Notes under the pieces: generated by a model
Database searches by the model: none
Told to the model about the DNA's origin: nothing
What the model saw: only the letters and a program-made list of their open reading frames with translations
In this document: positions 16,824 to 25,172 of the stretch, in pieces
Layout: each line of letters opens with the position of its first letter
Numbering within the stretch: position 1 is the first letter of the stretch
Made by a program: the position numbers and the translations under genes
Source of the DNA: Lacrimispora saccharolytica
GTDB taxonomy: Bacteria > Bacillota > Clostridia > Lachnospirales > Lachnospiraceae
Direction: 5' to 3'
NCBI GenBank assembly: GCA_016899975.1
Contig: JACJJN010000025.1
Span: forward strand, 1-49,085
Length of the DNA stretch: 49,085 nucleotides

Positions 16824-17222
16824 ATGAAAATTGCTGTTACTTACGAAAATGGACAGGTGTTCCAGCATTTTGGCCACACAGAACAGTTTAAGGTATATGA
16901 AGTGGAGGATAAGAAGATTGTCGGTTCCAAAGTGATCGGCACCAATGGAACCGGTCATGGTGCGCTGGCTGGTTTTCTGCAGGAGGAGGGTGTCTCTGTC
17001 CTGATCTGCGGAGGAATCGGCGGAGGCGCAAGAAATGCGCTGGCGCAGGCTGGAATTGAACTGTATCCGGGTGTCAGCGGAGACGCGGACGCACAGGTAC
17101 AGGCGCTGTTGGATGGTTCTCTTGCTTTTGATCCGGATACTACCTGTGATCATCACGGAGAAGGCCATGAGTGCCAGGGACATCATCAGGAACACTCCTG
17201 TGGTTCCCACGGATGCCATTGA
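16824..17222 (+). CDS. NifX/NifB-type FeMo-cofactor-binding domain protein with His/Cys tail
   Basis: A 132-residue protein. Residues 1-105 form the ribonuclease H-like dinitrogenase cofactor-binding fold (MKIAVTYENGQVFQHFGHTE, ICGGIGGGARNAL and the GVSGDADAQVQALL helix). Residues 108-132 are a metal-binding tail with many His and Cys (TTCDHHGEGHECQGHH, then SCGSHGCH). There are no nif genes here; stand-alone members of this family occur widely in anaerobes and bind iron-sulphur or other metal clusters. ATG follows AAAGGAGGA. The PPi-phosphofructokinase gene begins 17 nt after its stop, so they are co-transcribed; a functional link is not known. Confidence 0.85.
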   Translation: MKIAVTYENGQVFQHFGHTEQFKVYEVEDKKIVGSKVIGTNGTGHGALAGFLQEEGVSVLICGGIGGGARNALAQAGIELYPGVSGDADAQVQALLDGSLAFDPDTTCDHHGEGHECQGHHQEHSCGSHGCH

Positions 17223-17239
17223 GTGAAAGGAGAGAGAGA

Positions 17240-18463
17240 ATGAGAAATCTTTTGGTTGCACAGTCCGGCGGTCCTACGGCTGCGATTAACGCGACACTGG
17301 CGGGTGTTTTTCAGGGAGCGATCGGTTCGGATAAGGTGGATCATATTTATGGAGCGGTCAACGGAATCCAGGGTGTTCTGGAGGAACGTTTTGTGGATCT
17401 GAGAGAACTGCTCTCCAATACCCAGGATCAGGAGCTTCTGAGCCAGACTCCGGCGGCGGCGCTTGGTTCCTGCCGTGTGAAGCTGAAGGATCCGGCAAAG
17501 GACCCTTCCGATTATGAGAAGATCATTTCCGTTTTCCGGAAACATGAGATCCATTATTTCATTTATATCGGTGGAAATGACTCCATGGATACTGTGGATA
17601 AGCTCTCCGCTTACGTTCGGGCTCATGGAATCGAAGATATCCAGGTCGTCGGCGCGCCGAAGACCATCGACAATGATCTGATGGGAACGGATCACTGCCC
17701 GGGATTTGGCTCCGCGGCGAAATATATTGCCACAACTTTTTCCGAACTGGAGAGAGACTGCCATGTCTATAATGTCAAGGCGGTTACGATCGTGGAGGTT
17801 ATGGGAAGAAACGCCGGATGGCTGACCGCGGCGTCTGCGCTTTCCAGATTGAACGGAGGAGAAGGACCGGCGCTGATCTATCTTTGTGAGACGGCGTTTG
17901 ATACAGAACAGTTCCTGAAAGATGTACAGGAACAGCTGAAAGTCCGTGACAGTGTACTGGTAGCAGTCAGCGAGGGAGTGAAAGACGCTCAGGGACGTTA
18001 CCTTTCGGAGCAGACACAGAGCGGAGCGGTGGACAATTTCGGCCACAGCTACATTGCCGGCGCGGCAGGAATCCTGGAGCAGCTGGTTCGTGACCGGATC
18101 GGCTGCAAGGTGCGCTCCATTGAGCTGAATCTGATGCAGAGAAGTGCGGCGCATATCGCCAGCGCCACCGATATCCGCGAATCTCAGATGCTGGGACGGA
18201 AAGCCTGCCAGTGTGCGCTGGATGGAAAAAGCGGACGGATGGCGTCGATCCGCCGGATCAGTGACGAGCCTTACCGGATCGAACTGACCGATGTGCCAGT
18301 CAGCGATTCCGCCAACGCGGAGAAAACCGTTCCGAGGGAATGGATCAATCCGAAAGGCAACGACGTGATGCCGGAGCTGATCGCGTATCTGAAACCTCTG
18401 ATCCAGGGCGAATCCCAGGTGATTTATCAGAACGGCATTCCGTGCCATATCAGGCTTTACTGA
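17240..18463 (+). CDS. pfp: Phosphofructokinase, pyrophosphate-dependent type
   Basis: A 407-residue PFK. It phosphorylates fructose 6-phosphate to the 1,6-bisphosphate in glycolysis, reversibly if pyrophosphate is the donor. The phosphate-donor loop reads GGNDS (111-115): an Asp (D114) sits where ATP enzymes carry the small Gly, and PKTIDND (140-146) has Lys where ATP enzymes have Gly. Asp and Lys at these two places are the hallmark of PPi use. The metal-site Asp that usually precedes D114 is Asn113, a variant I believe occurs in this bacterial subgroup. Start ATG 17240 follows GGAGAGAG. It follows the NifX-like gene and has no visible terminator before the next promoter. Confidence 0.87.
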   Translation: MRNLLVAQSGGPTAAINATLAGVFQGAIGSDKVDHIYGAVNGIQGVLEERFVDLRELLSNTQDQELLSQTPAAALGSCRVKLKDPAKDPSDYEKIISVFRKHEIHYFIYIGGNDSMDTVDKLSAYVRAHGIEDIQVVGAPKTIDNDLMGTDHCPGFGSAAKYIATTFSELERDCHVYNVKAVTIVEVMGRNAGWLTAASALSRLNGGEGPALIYLCETAFDTEQFLKDVQEQLKVRDSVLVAVSEGVKDAQGRYLSEQTQSGAVDNFGHSYIAGAAGILEQLVRDRIGCKVRSIELNLMQRSAAHIASATDIRESQMLGRKACQCALDGKSGRMASIRRISDEPYRIELTDVPVSDSANAEKTVPREWINPKGNDVMPELIAYLKPLIQGESQVIYQNGIPCHIRLY

Positions 18464-18508
18464 TTTTAAAAACTGTGACAAAATTCTGACAAAAACACGC
18501 AAAAACTA

Positions 18509-18537
18509 TTGAAAAAATCGGTGAAAACAGCTATGAT
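18509..18537 (+). promoter_or_regulatory. Promoter of the Na+ decarboxylase cluster
   Basis: TTGAAA (18509-18514), 17-base spacer, TATGAT (18532-18537), 65 nt before the first gene. The leader is AT-rich with no clear operator. Confidence 0.7.
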
Positions 18538-18601
18538 ATTACCATGTATAAAATTTTGTTAAAGATTTTATAATGAATTATATAAGATGGAGGTTTAAAG
18601 A

Positions 18602-20035
18602 ATGAGTAACACAGCACAAAGTTTAGCGGGCACAAGAATTGCCTCTTTGCTGGACGACAACAGCTTTGTTGAAATCGGCGGCCAGATTACGGCCAGAAGC
18701 ACAGATTTCAACATGGCGGCGATGGAGACGCCATCTGACGGTGTTATCACAGGCTATGGTGTTATCGATGGAAACCTGGTATATGTATACAGCCAGGACG
18801 CATCGGTTATGAATGGCACCGTAGGCGAAATGCACGCGAAAAAAATCGCAAAGCTGTATGAGTTTGCCCAGAAGACGGGCGCACCGGTGATCGGCCTTGT
18901 AGACTGCGCCGGTATGCGTCTGCAGGAGGCGACCGATGCCCTGAACGGTTTCGGACAGGTTTACATGGCGCAGGCGATGGCATCCGGAGTGATTCCGCAG
19001 ATCACAGCAATCTTCGGTACCTGCGGCGGCGGTATGGCGCTGATCCCGGCTCTGACAGACTTTACGTTCATGGAGGAGAAAAAAGGCAAACTGTTTGTAA
19101 ATTCTCCAAATGCGCTGGATGGAAACATCGCTTCAAAATGCGATACCGCAGCAGCGAAATTCCAGAGCGAAGAGACAGGCCTTGTAGACGGCGTCGGCAC
19201 GGAGGCAGACATTCTTGCACAGATCCGCGCGCTGGTTGGAATGCTTCCGGCCAACAATGAGGATGAGGCATACACCGAGTGCACCGATAACCTGAACCGT
19301 GCGTGCCCGGACCTTGCCAACTGTGCAGGGGATACCGGTATCCTGCTGTCTCAGATCAGCGACAATGGTGTTGTATTTGAAACCAAAAAGAATTATGCAA
19401 AAGATATGGTGACAGCCTTCATCCGCCTGAATGGTGCGACCGTCGGCGCTGTTGCGAACCGCAGTGAGATCTACGGTACAGACGGAACACTTGAGGAGAC
19501 CTTCGACGGCACCTTAAGCGCAAAAGGCGCGAAGAAAGCAGCAGCTTTCGTAAAATTCTGTGACGCATTCGGAATTCCGGTGCTCACGATCACCAATGTA
19601 AAAGGCTTTAAGGCAACCAAGTGCTCGGAGAAATTCATGGCACAGAATGTGGCGGAGCTGACCTATGCGTTCGCTGACGCGACCGTTCCGAAAGTAAACG
19701 TGGTTGTCGGACAGGCATACGGAAGCGCATACCTGGCAATGAACAGCAAATCCATCGGCGCGGATATGGTATTCGCATGGCCGAACGCTGAGATCGGCAT
19801 GATGGATGCAAAGGCTGCCGCAAAGATCATGTATGCGGATGAAGACCTGGCAACGATCAATGAGAAAGCAGCGGAGTATGCGACCCTGCAGAACAATGTG
19901 ACCTCCGCAGCGAGAAGAGGATATGTGGACACGATCATTGAGCCGGAAGACACACGTAAGTATGTGATCGGCGCATTTGAAATGCTTTACAGCAAGAGAG
20001 AAGACAGACCGGACAGAAAACATGGTACGGTATAA
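18602..20035 (+). CDS. mmdA: Acyl-CoA carboxyltransferase subunit (MmdA/12S-like)
   Basis: A 477-residue member of the carboxyl transferase family (crotonase fold, two halves). N-half has GLVDCAGMRLQEATDAL and the oxyanion turn GTCGGGMALIPALTD; C-half has the second repeat with TNVKGFKATKCSE and GQAYGSAYLAMNSKS. Such subunits move CO2 between acyl-CoA (methylmalonyl- or malonyl-CoA) and carrier biotin. It is somewhat shorter than MmdA (about 510), so the substrate is uncertain. ATG 18602 follows GGAGG. It leads a cluster with OadG-like, biotin carrier, OadB and OadA-like genes. A glutaconyl-CoA decarboxylase subunit is less likely on length. Confidence 0.8.
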   Translation: MSNTAQSLAGTRIASLLDDNSFVEIGGQITARSTDFNMAAMETPSDGVITGYGVIDGNLVYVYSQDASVMNGTVGEMHAKKIAKLYEFAQKTGAPVIGLVDCAGMRLQEATDALNGFGQVYMAQAMASGVIPQITAIFGTCGGGMALIPALTDFTFMEEKKGKLFVNSPNALDGNIASKCDTAAAKFQSEETGLVDGVGTEADILAQIRALVGMLPANNEDEAYTECTDNLNRACPDLANCAGDTGILLSQISDNGVVFETKKNYAKDMVTAFIRLNGATVGAVANRSEIYGTDGTLEETFDGTLSAKGAKKAAAFVKFCDAFGIPVLTITNVKGFKATKCSEKFMAQNVAELTYAFADATVPKVNVVVGQAYGSAYLAMNSKSIGADMVFAWPNAEIGMMDAKAAAKIMYADEDLATINEKAAEYATLQNNVTSAARRGYVDTIIEPEDTRKYVIGAFEMLYSKREDRPDRKHGTV

Positions 20036-20049
20036 GGAAGGTGGGGCAG

Positions 20050-20835
20050 ATGAATAAGAATTGGAAGAAACTTGTAAGCCTTCTCCTGAGTCTGGCCTGC
20101 GTTCTGGCGATGTCCGCAGTTTCCGTTTTTGCGGAATCCAATTCCACACCCGCTTACCTGCCGGTGGAGGAATCCACCCTGGAAAACATGCTCACCACCA
20201 GTGAGGCACTGATCGATGAGCTCTGCGCTTATGGAGACGAGGAACTGGAAGCTTTAAAAGCTTCGGAATACCAGTTCACGTCCCGCGCCGTAGAGGCATG
20301 GCAGTCCACAAAGGATGAGCTGGGCGCTCTGGTAAGTTATGATACAGAAGATGCTTCCTACGAAGTGGAAGGCGAATTCGTAACCTGCACGATTCCGGCG
20401 GAATTTGAGAAAAACCCTGCGACGATCCGGGTGTTCTGGAATATGGCCAGTCAGCAGGCAACGGATATGACTTTTACCGTTGAAAGCTCCAAAAGTGAAT
20501 TGATGGGTGAGGCAGGAATGAATACAGTTGTGGGACTGGTTACCGTATTTGCGGTTCTTATTTTCCTCATTCTGGTGATCATGGCGTTCGGCAAGATGGG
20601 TGGAAATAAAAATCAGGAACCGGCGAAAGAGAAGAAAGCGGCTCCGGCGCCAGCTCCGGCGGCCCCGGCAGCAGCACCGGTTGTTGCGGCGCAGCCGCAG
20701 GATGATATTGAGCTGCAGATCGTGCTTGGGATGGCGATTGCCATGTATGAGCAGGAAACAGGAGCAGCAGGCGGAGATGGTTATGTGGTACGGTCAATCC
20801 GCAAAAACAGAAAAAATAATTGGAAAAGAGCTTAG
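20050..20835 (+). CDS. OadG-like subunit of Na+-pumping decarboxylase
   Basis: ATG 20050 lies behind GGAAGGTGGGG; an upstream GTG at 20041 is inside the RBS. The 261-residue product has a signal peptide (MNKNWKKLVSLLLSLACVLA ... VFA), an extracytoplasmic domain of about 125 residues (DUF3887-like in look), one membrane span (VVGLVTVFAVLIFLILVIMA, about 163-182) and a cytoplasmic Ala/Pro-rich linker followed by a short helix and a basic end (YVVRSIRKNRKNNWK). OadG subunits have one span and anchor the carboxyltransferase to the pump; the large outside domain is an addition seen in Clostridia. It is 14 nt after the MmdA-like gene and 12 nt before the biotin carrier gene. Confidence 0.8.
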   Translation: MNKNWKKLVSLLLSLACVLAMSAVSVFAESNSTPAYLPVEESTLENMLTTSEALIDELCAYGDEELEALKASEYQFTSRAVEAWQSTKDELGALVSYDTEDASYEVEGEFVTCTIPAEFEKNPATIRVFWNMASQQATDMTFTVESSKSELMGEAGMNTVVGLVTVFAVLIFLILVIMAFGKMGGNKNQEPAKEKKAAPAPAPAAPAAAPVVAAQPQDDIELQIVLGMAIAMYEQETGAAGGDGYVVRSIRKNRKNNWKRA

Positions 20836-20847
20836 GAGGATAAGAAT

Positions 20848-21261
20848 ATGAAAAATTATACCATCACAGTGAATGGAAATGTGTACAATGTAACCGTTGA
20901 AGAGGGAATCACCACCGGCGCACCGGTGGTAGCAGCAGCGCCTGCTCCGGCTCCGGCACCAGCACCTGCAGCAGCACCTGCTCCGGCAGCGGCTCCGGCA
21001 CCTGCAGCAGCACCTGCTCCGAAGGCAGCTCCGGCCGGCGCAGCGGGAAGCATCGAAGTAACTGCATCTGTTCCTGGAAAGATCTGCAAGGTAGAGGCAT
21101 CTGTAGGAGCGGCAGTAAAAGCCGGCGATACCATCGTTGTTCTGGAAGCCATGAAAATGGAGATTCCGGTTGTTGCTCCATCTGACGGAACGGTTGCAAG
21201 CATCAACGTATCCACAGGCGATGCTGTAGAATCCGGTGACGTTCTTGCAACAATGGACTGA
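20848..21261 (+). CDS. Biotin carboxyl carrier protein of the decarboxylase
   Basis: A 137-residue protein: a short N-terminal beta segment (MKNYTITVNGNVYNVTVEEG), a flexible Ala-Pro linker (about 27-66) and a C-terminal biotinyl domain with EAMKMEIP, where K103 is the biotinylated lysine, 34 residues from the end as usual. It swings carboxyl groups between the transferase subunits and the OadB pump. RBS TTAGGAGG is strong. The Ala/Pro linker gives a low-complexity DNA stretch at about 20935-21030. Confidence 0.93.
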   Translation: MKNYTITVNGNVYNVTVEEGITTGAPVVAAAPAPAPAPAPAAAPAPAAAPAPAAAPAPKAAPAGAAGSIEVTASVPGKICKVEASVGAAVKAGDTIVVLEAMKMEIPVVAPSDGTVASINVSTGDAVESGDVLATMD

Positions 21262-21301
21262 TTTTAAAGCAGACGTTGTAAGATAGACCGGAGGTGGAAC
21301 A

Positions 21302-22453
21302 ATGATTTTAGATACTTTAAACAATCTCCTGAACCAGACAGCTTTTCTGAATCTGGAATGGGGAAACTATGTGATGATCCTGGTGGCATGCTTTTTCCTG
21401 TACCTGGCGATCCGGCACGGGTTTGAGCCTCTGCTGCTGGTTCCGATCGCATTTGGTATGCTGCTTGTGAACATTTACCCGGATATCATGGCAGAGCCTT
21501 ATACGGATGTTCAGGGCCTGGAACATGCGGGCGGATTGTTCTATTACTTCTTCCAGCTGGATGAGTGGAGCATTCTTCCGTCGCTGATTTTCCTTGGCGT
21601 AGGAGCGATGACGGATTTCGGTCCGTTGATCGCAAACCCGATCAGCTTTATTATGGGTGCGGCTGCGCAGCTTGGTATCTACGTTGCTTATTTTATCGCG
21701 ATTGGCATGGGATTCAACGGAAGAGAAGCGGCAGCGATCTCCATCATCGGCGGCGCTGACGGCCCGACTTCCATTTTCCTGCTGAACAAACTGGGACAGC
21801 AGCACCTGATGGGCCCGATCGCGGTGGCGGCATATTCCTATATGTCCCTGGTTCCGATCATCCAGCCTCCGATTATGAAACTATTGACGACTGAGAAAGA
21901 ACGTAAGATCAAGATGGAGCAGCTTCGTCCGGTTTCCAAACTGGAGAAGATCCTGTTCCCGGTCGTGATCACCATCGTTGTCTGCCTGCTTCTTCCGTCC
22001 ACAGCTCCTCTGGTAGGTATGCTGATGCTCGGAAACCTGTTCCGTGAGAGCGGCGTGGTACATCAGCTGGCAGATACCGCTTCCAACGCTCTGATGTACA
22101 TCGTAGTTATCTTGCTGGGCACATCGGTAGGCGCTTCCACAAGCGCAGAGGCGTTCATCAACATGGACACGCTGAAAATTGTTGCCCTTGGGCTGATCGC
22201 ATTTGCATTTGGTACAGCCGGCGGCGTCCTTCTTGGCAAGGTGCTGTGTATAGCGACGCGCGGCAAGATCAACCCGCTGATTGGTTCGGCGGGAGTTTCC
22301 GCTGTTCCTATGGCAGCCCGCGTTTCCCAGAAGGTTGGTTCTGAGGCGGATCCGACGAATTTCCTGCTGATGCATGCAATGGGACCGAATGTTGCCGGCG
22401 TGATCGGCACTGCGGTGGCGGCTGGTACGTTCATGGCAATTTTTGGAGTATGA
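21302..22453 (+). CDS. oadB: Sodium-pump decarboxylase beta subunit
   Basis: A 383-residue integral membrane protein with 8-9 hydrophobic segments. The ion-site motif IIGGADGPTSIF (about 150-161), including the Asp essential in OadB, and the second-half GTSVGASTSAEAF / GSAGVSAVPMAARVSQ segments are all present. It decarboxylates carboxybiotin and pumps Na+ outward, saving decarboxylation energy as a sodium gradient. RBS GGAGGTGG precedes ATG 21302. Followed after 81 nt, including a hairpin, by the OadA-like gene. Confidence 0.93.
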   Translation: MILDTLNNLLNQTAFLNLEWGNYVMILVACFFLYLAIRHGFEPLLLVPIAFGMLLVNIYPDIMAEPYTDVQGLEHAGGLFYYFFQLDEWSILPSLIFLGVGAMTDFGPLIANPISFIMGAAAQLGIYVAYFIAIGMGFNGREAAAISIIGGADGPTSIFLLNKLGQQHLMGPIAVAAYSYMSLVPIIQPPIMKLLTTEKERKIKMEQLRPVSKLEKILFPVVITIVVCLLLPSTAPLVGMLMLGNLFRESGVVHQLADTASNALMYIVVILLGTSVGASTSAEAFINMDTLKIVALGLIAFAFGTAGGVLLGKVLCIATRGKINPLIGSAGVSAVPMAARVSQKVGSEADPTNFLLMHAMGPNVAGVIGTAVAAGTFMAIFGV

Positions 22454-22461
22454 TAAAATGG

Positions 22462-22500
22462 CTGTGATCCGGTATGGCTGCTGCAGCCGTCGGATCACAG
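22462..22500 (+). other. Intercistronic hairpin between oadB and the oadA-like gene
   Basis: CTGTGATCCG (22462-22471) pairs exactly with CGGATCACAG (22491-22500), and inside GGCTG/CAGCC (22476-22488) forms a second stem. No U-run follows and the next RBS is about 25 nt on. Likely an RNA-processing or stability element that tunes subunit amounts. Confidence 0.6.
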
Positions 22501-22534
22501 TATCAAGAATGAGAACTGTTTTAGGAGGATAGAA

Positions 22535-23947
22535 ATGGCAGAAGTAGTAAAGAAACCTGTCAAAATTATGGAGACTGTGCTTCGTGATGCACATCAGTCC
22601 CTGATCGCGACGAGAATGACAACCGAGCAGATGCTTCCGATCATTGATAAAATGGATAAAGTCGGATACCATGCGGTAGAGTGCTGGGGAGGAGCTACTT
22701 TCGATGCTTCCCTTCGTTTCCTGCACGAAGATCCATGGGAGAGACTTCGCAAGCTCCGCGACGGATTTAAGAACACAAAACTTCAGATGCTGTTCCGCGG
22801 ACAGAATATCCTTGGATATCGTCCGTACGCAGACGATGTGGTAGAGTATTTCGTACAGAAATCTGCTGCAAACGGAATTGACATCATTCGTATTTTTGAC
22901 TGTATGAACGACCTGAGAAACCTGCAGACAGCGGTTCATGCCGCAAACAAGGAAAAAGCCCATGCGCAGGTGGCTCTGTCCTACACAACAGGAGATGCCT
23001 ATACTCTGGAATACTGGGTAGACATGGCAAAGAAAATTGAGGAAATGGGTGCAGATTCCATCTGTATCAAAGATATGGCTGGTCTGCTGGTTCCGTATAA
23101 GGCAACAGAACTGGTAACTGCGCTGAAAGAGGTTACCAATCTGCCGATCCAGCTGCATACACACTACACTTCCGGTGTTGCTGCCATGACCTACATGAAA
23201 GCAGTAGAGGCAGGCGTGGATATCATCGATACTGCAATGTCTCCGTTCGCTATGGGTACCTCCCAGCCGGCAACCGAAGTTATGGTGGAAACCTTCAAGG
23301 GAACTCCGTACGATACCGGCCTGGATCAGGGTCTGCTTTCTGAGATCGCGGATTATTTCCGTCCGATGAGAGACGAAGCTCTGGAGAGTGGTCTGATGAA
23401 CCCGAAGAACATGGGTGTAAACATCAAGACTCTGCTGTATCAGGTACCGGGCGGTATGCTTTCCAACCTGACTTCTCAGCTGAAAGAACAGCATGCAGAA
23501 GACAAGTTCTACGAGGTACTGGAAGAGGTTCCGCGTGTAAGAAAAGACCTGGGCGAGTGCCCGCTGGTTACTCCGTCTTCTCAGATCGTCGGAACACAGG
23601 CGGTATTCAATGTTATCATGGGCGAGCGCTACAAGATGGTAACGAAGGAGACCAAAGACGTACTCAGCGGAAAGTACGGTGCGACGGTAAAACCGTTCAA
23701 TCCGGAAGTACAGAAGAAGTGCATCGGAGATACAGAACCGATCACCTGCCGTTACGCAGATCTGCTTGAGCCGGAACTTCCGAAACTGGAAGCAGAGATG
23801 GCGAAATGGAAAGAGCAGGATGAGGACGTTCTGACCTATGCCCTGTTCCCGCAGGTAGCGGTTGAGTTTTTCAAATACCGTGAAGCGCAGAAGACAAAAG
23901 TAGATCCGGCTGCAGCCGACAATGAAAACGGCGCATACCCGGTTTGA
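22535..23947 (+). CDS. oadA: OadA / transcarboxylase-5S-like carboxyltransferase
   Basis: A 470-residue TIM-barrel carboxyltransferase without a biotin domain. N-end LRDAHQSL (16-23) is the catalytic metal and biotin loop; K179 in IKDMAGLL is the lysine that is carbamylated in the family; HTH (208-210) are metal ligands. Residues 300-450 form the conserved carboxylase domain. This domain moves CO2 between oxaloacetate/pyruvate and carboxybiotin. Length and lack of carrier domain fit the 5S subunit of transcarboxylase or an OadA whose carrier is the separate protein encoded upstream. RBS TTAGGAGG. Last gene of the cluster, followed by a terminator. Confidence 0.9.
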   Translation: MAEVVKKPVKIMETVLRDAHQSLIATRMTTEQMLPIIDKMDKVGYHAVECWGGATFDASLRFLHEDPWERLRKLRDGFKNTKLQMLFRGQNILGYRPYADDVVEYFVQKSAANGIDIIRIFDCMNDLRNLQTAVHAANKEKAHAQVALSYTTGDAYTLEYWVDMAKKIEEMGADSICIKDMAGLLVPYKATELVTALKEVTNLPIQLHTHYTSGVAAMTYMKAVEAGVDIIDTAMSPFAMGTSQPATEVMVETFKGTPYDTGLDQGLLSEIADYFRPMRDEALESGLMNPKNMGVNIKTLLYQVPGGMLSNLTSQLKEQHAEDKFYEVLEEVPRVRKDLGECPLVTPSSQIVGTQAVFNVIMGERYKMVTKETKDVLSGKYGATVKPFNPEVQKKCIGDTEPITCRYADLLEPELPKLEAEMAKWKEQDEDVLTYALFPQVAVEFFKYREAQKTKVDPAAADNENGAYPV

Positions 23948-23977
23948 TAAATTGAATAAAGTCCAAGCGTAAAGAAT

Positions 23978-24028
23978 CCGCCTGGCGGCCCGGACAATGA
24001 AGTCCTGGAAGCCGGGCGGTATTTTTTG
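23978..24028 (+). terminator. Terminator of the Na+ decarboxylase cluster
   Basis: CCGCCTGGCGGCCCGGAC (23978-23995), loop AATGAA, GTCCTGGAAGCCGGGCGG (24002-24019), then TATTTTTTG. Confidence 0.85.
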
Positions 24029-24036
24029 TTTTACAT

Positions 24037-24065
24037 TTGCGTATGGGAAAAAACCATGCTATAAT
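24037..24065 (+). promoter_or_regulatory. Promoter of the rpiR-cmk-ispH-rpsA operon (TTGCGT type)
   Basis: TTGCGT (24037-24042), 17-base spacer, perfect TATAAT (24060-24065). The leader to 24197 is about 125 nt and holds a weak 7-bp stem (ACCGAAG / CTTCGGT). Confidence 0.75.
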
Positions 24066-24196
24066 CGAAACCGGAACGCGTTAATGACCGAAGGAAGTAA
24101 AGAATTTGCTTCGGTGAAATACATATATGCAGGGGGAAGGGGAGTTTATCTGGAGCGCCGGAGATTCTTCCGATACTGCAGGAAAAGAAGTAAAAA

Positions 24197-25159
24197 ATGA
24201 CAGAAAAAAGTAATACAGAGAATCAAGAGGAAAAAGCCAGGGACAGCCGGAAGACAGAGCCGCAGGAGAACCTCCTGACCCGGCTCAATCAGCAGTATTC
24301 TTCCATGAGCAAGGGACAGAAACGTCTGGCGGATTATATTTCAGAACATTATGACCAGGCAGTTTTCATGACAGCGGCGAAGCTGGGGGCACAGGTGAAT
24401 GTGAGCGAATCCACGACCGTGCGGTTTGCGATGCAGCTTGGCTATGCCGGATTTCCGGAATTTCACCGGGCGCTGGAGGAGTTGGTCATGACGAGACTCA
24501 ACTCGATCCAGCGGATGCAGATGACTTACGGAAGAGTTCCGCAGGGGGAGATCCTCAATACTGTGCTCCAGTCTGATATTGATAAGATCAAAATGACCAT
24601 GGAGGAAGTCAGCAGCGCTTCCTTTGAGCAGTCCGTGGAAATGCTGTTGAATGCCCGGACGATTTATATCGTGGGAATCCGCAGCTGTGCTCCGCTGGCA
24701 AGTTTTCTCGCGTTTTATCTTCATATGATTTTTGACGATGTGCGTCTGATACAGACCAGCAGCGCCAGTGAGATTTTTGAGCAGATGATACGGATCGGTG
24801 AGGAAGATGTCATGATCGGGATCAGCTTTCCGCGCTATTCCCTGCGCACCCAGAAAGCGCTGGAATTTGCCAGCAAACGGCATGCGAAGGTCATTACGAT
24901 CACGGACAGTGTCCATTCACCGATCAATGCATGGTCTTCCTGCAGTCTGATCGCAAAAAGTGATATGGCATCCATCGTGGATTCCCTGGTCGCTCCGCTG
25001 AGCCTGATCAATGCGCTGGTGGTGGCGCTTTGCATGAAACGCCAGGAGGACGTGGTCGATACACTGGAGACCATGGAAGAAATCTGGGATGAGTACCAGG
25101 TATACAGCAGTGATGAAATCACCGCGGTCAAAGACAAAGGAGACATAAAATTATCATAA
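24197..25159 (+). CDS. RpiR/MurR family transcriptional regulator
   Basis: A 320-residue protein. After a charged, disordered start (1-28), an HTH_6 domain spans about 29-105 (YSSMSKGQKRLADYISEHYD ... AAKLGAQVNVSESTTVRFAM), followed by a SIS sugar-phosphate binding domain (about 140-270, with YIVGIRSCAPLASFLAFYLH and VMIGISFPRYSLRTQKALEF). The family senses sugar phosphates. ATG 24197 has only a weak upstream purine run. It precedes the flavoprotein gene by 13 nt, so it probably heads the housekeeping operon that follows; the target genes are unknown. Confidence 0.88.
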   Translation: MTEKSNTENQEEKARDSRKTEPQENLLTRLNQQYSSMSKGQKRLADYISEHYDQAVFMTAAKLGAQVNVSESTTVRFAMQLGYAGFPEFHRALEELVMTRLNSIQRMQMTYGRVPQGEILNTVLQSDIDKIKMTMEEVSSASFEQSVEMLLNARTIYIVGIRSCAPLASFLAFYLHMIFDDVRLIQTSSASEIFEQMIRIGEEDVMIGISFPRYSLRTQKALEFASKRHAKVITITDSVHSPINAWSSCSLIAKSDMASIVDSLVAPLSLINALVVALCMKRQEDVVDTLETMEEIWDEYQVYSSDEITAVKDKGDIKLS

Positions 25160-25172
25160 CCGGGAGAAAATT

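Noticed and set aside
20935-21030. Repeated GCTCCGGCA/GCACCTGC units as a tandem DNA repeat or CRISPR-like array
   Set aside because: They encode the normal Ala-Pro hinge of the biotin carrier; no spacers.
21881-23494. 537-codon minus-strand open frame across oadB and the OadA-like gene
   Set aside because: Crosses two well-conserved plus-strand genes and has no start signals; composition typical of antisense noise.
24086-24200. 38-codon open frame in the rpiR leader as a leader peptide
   Set aside because: No ribosome binding site and no amino-acid run or terminator/antiterminator pair.
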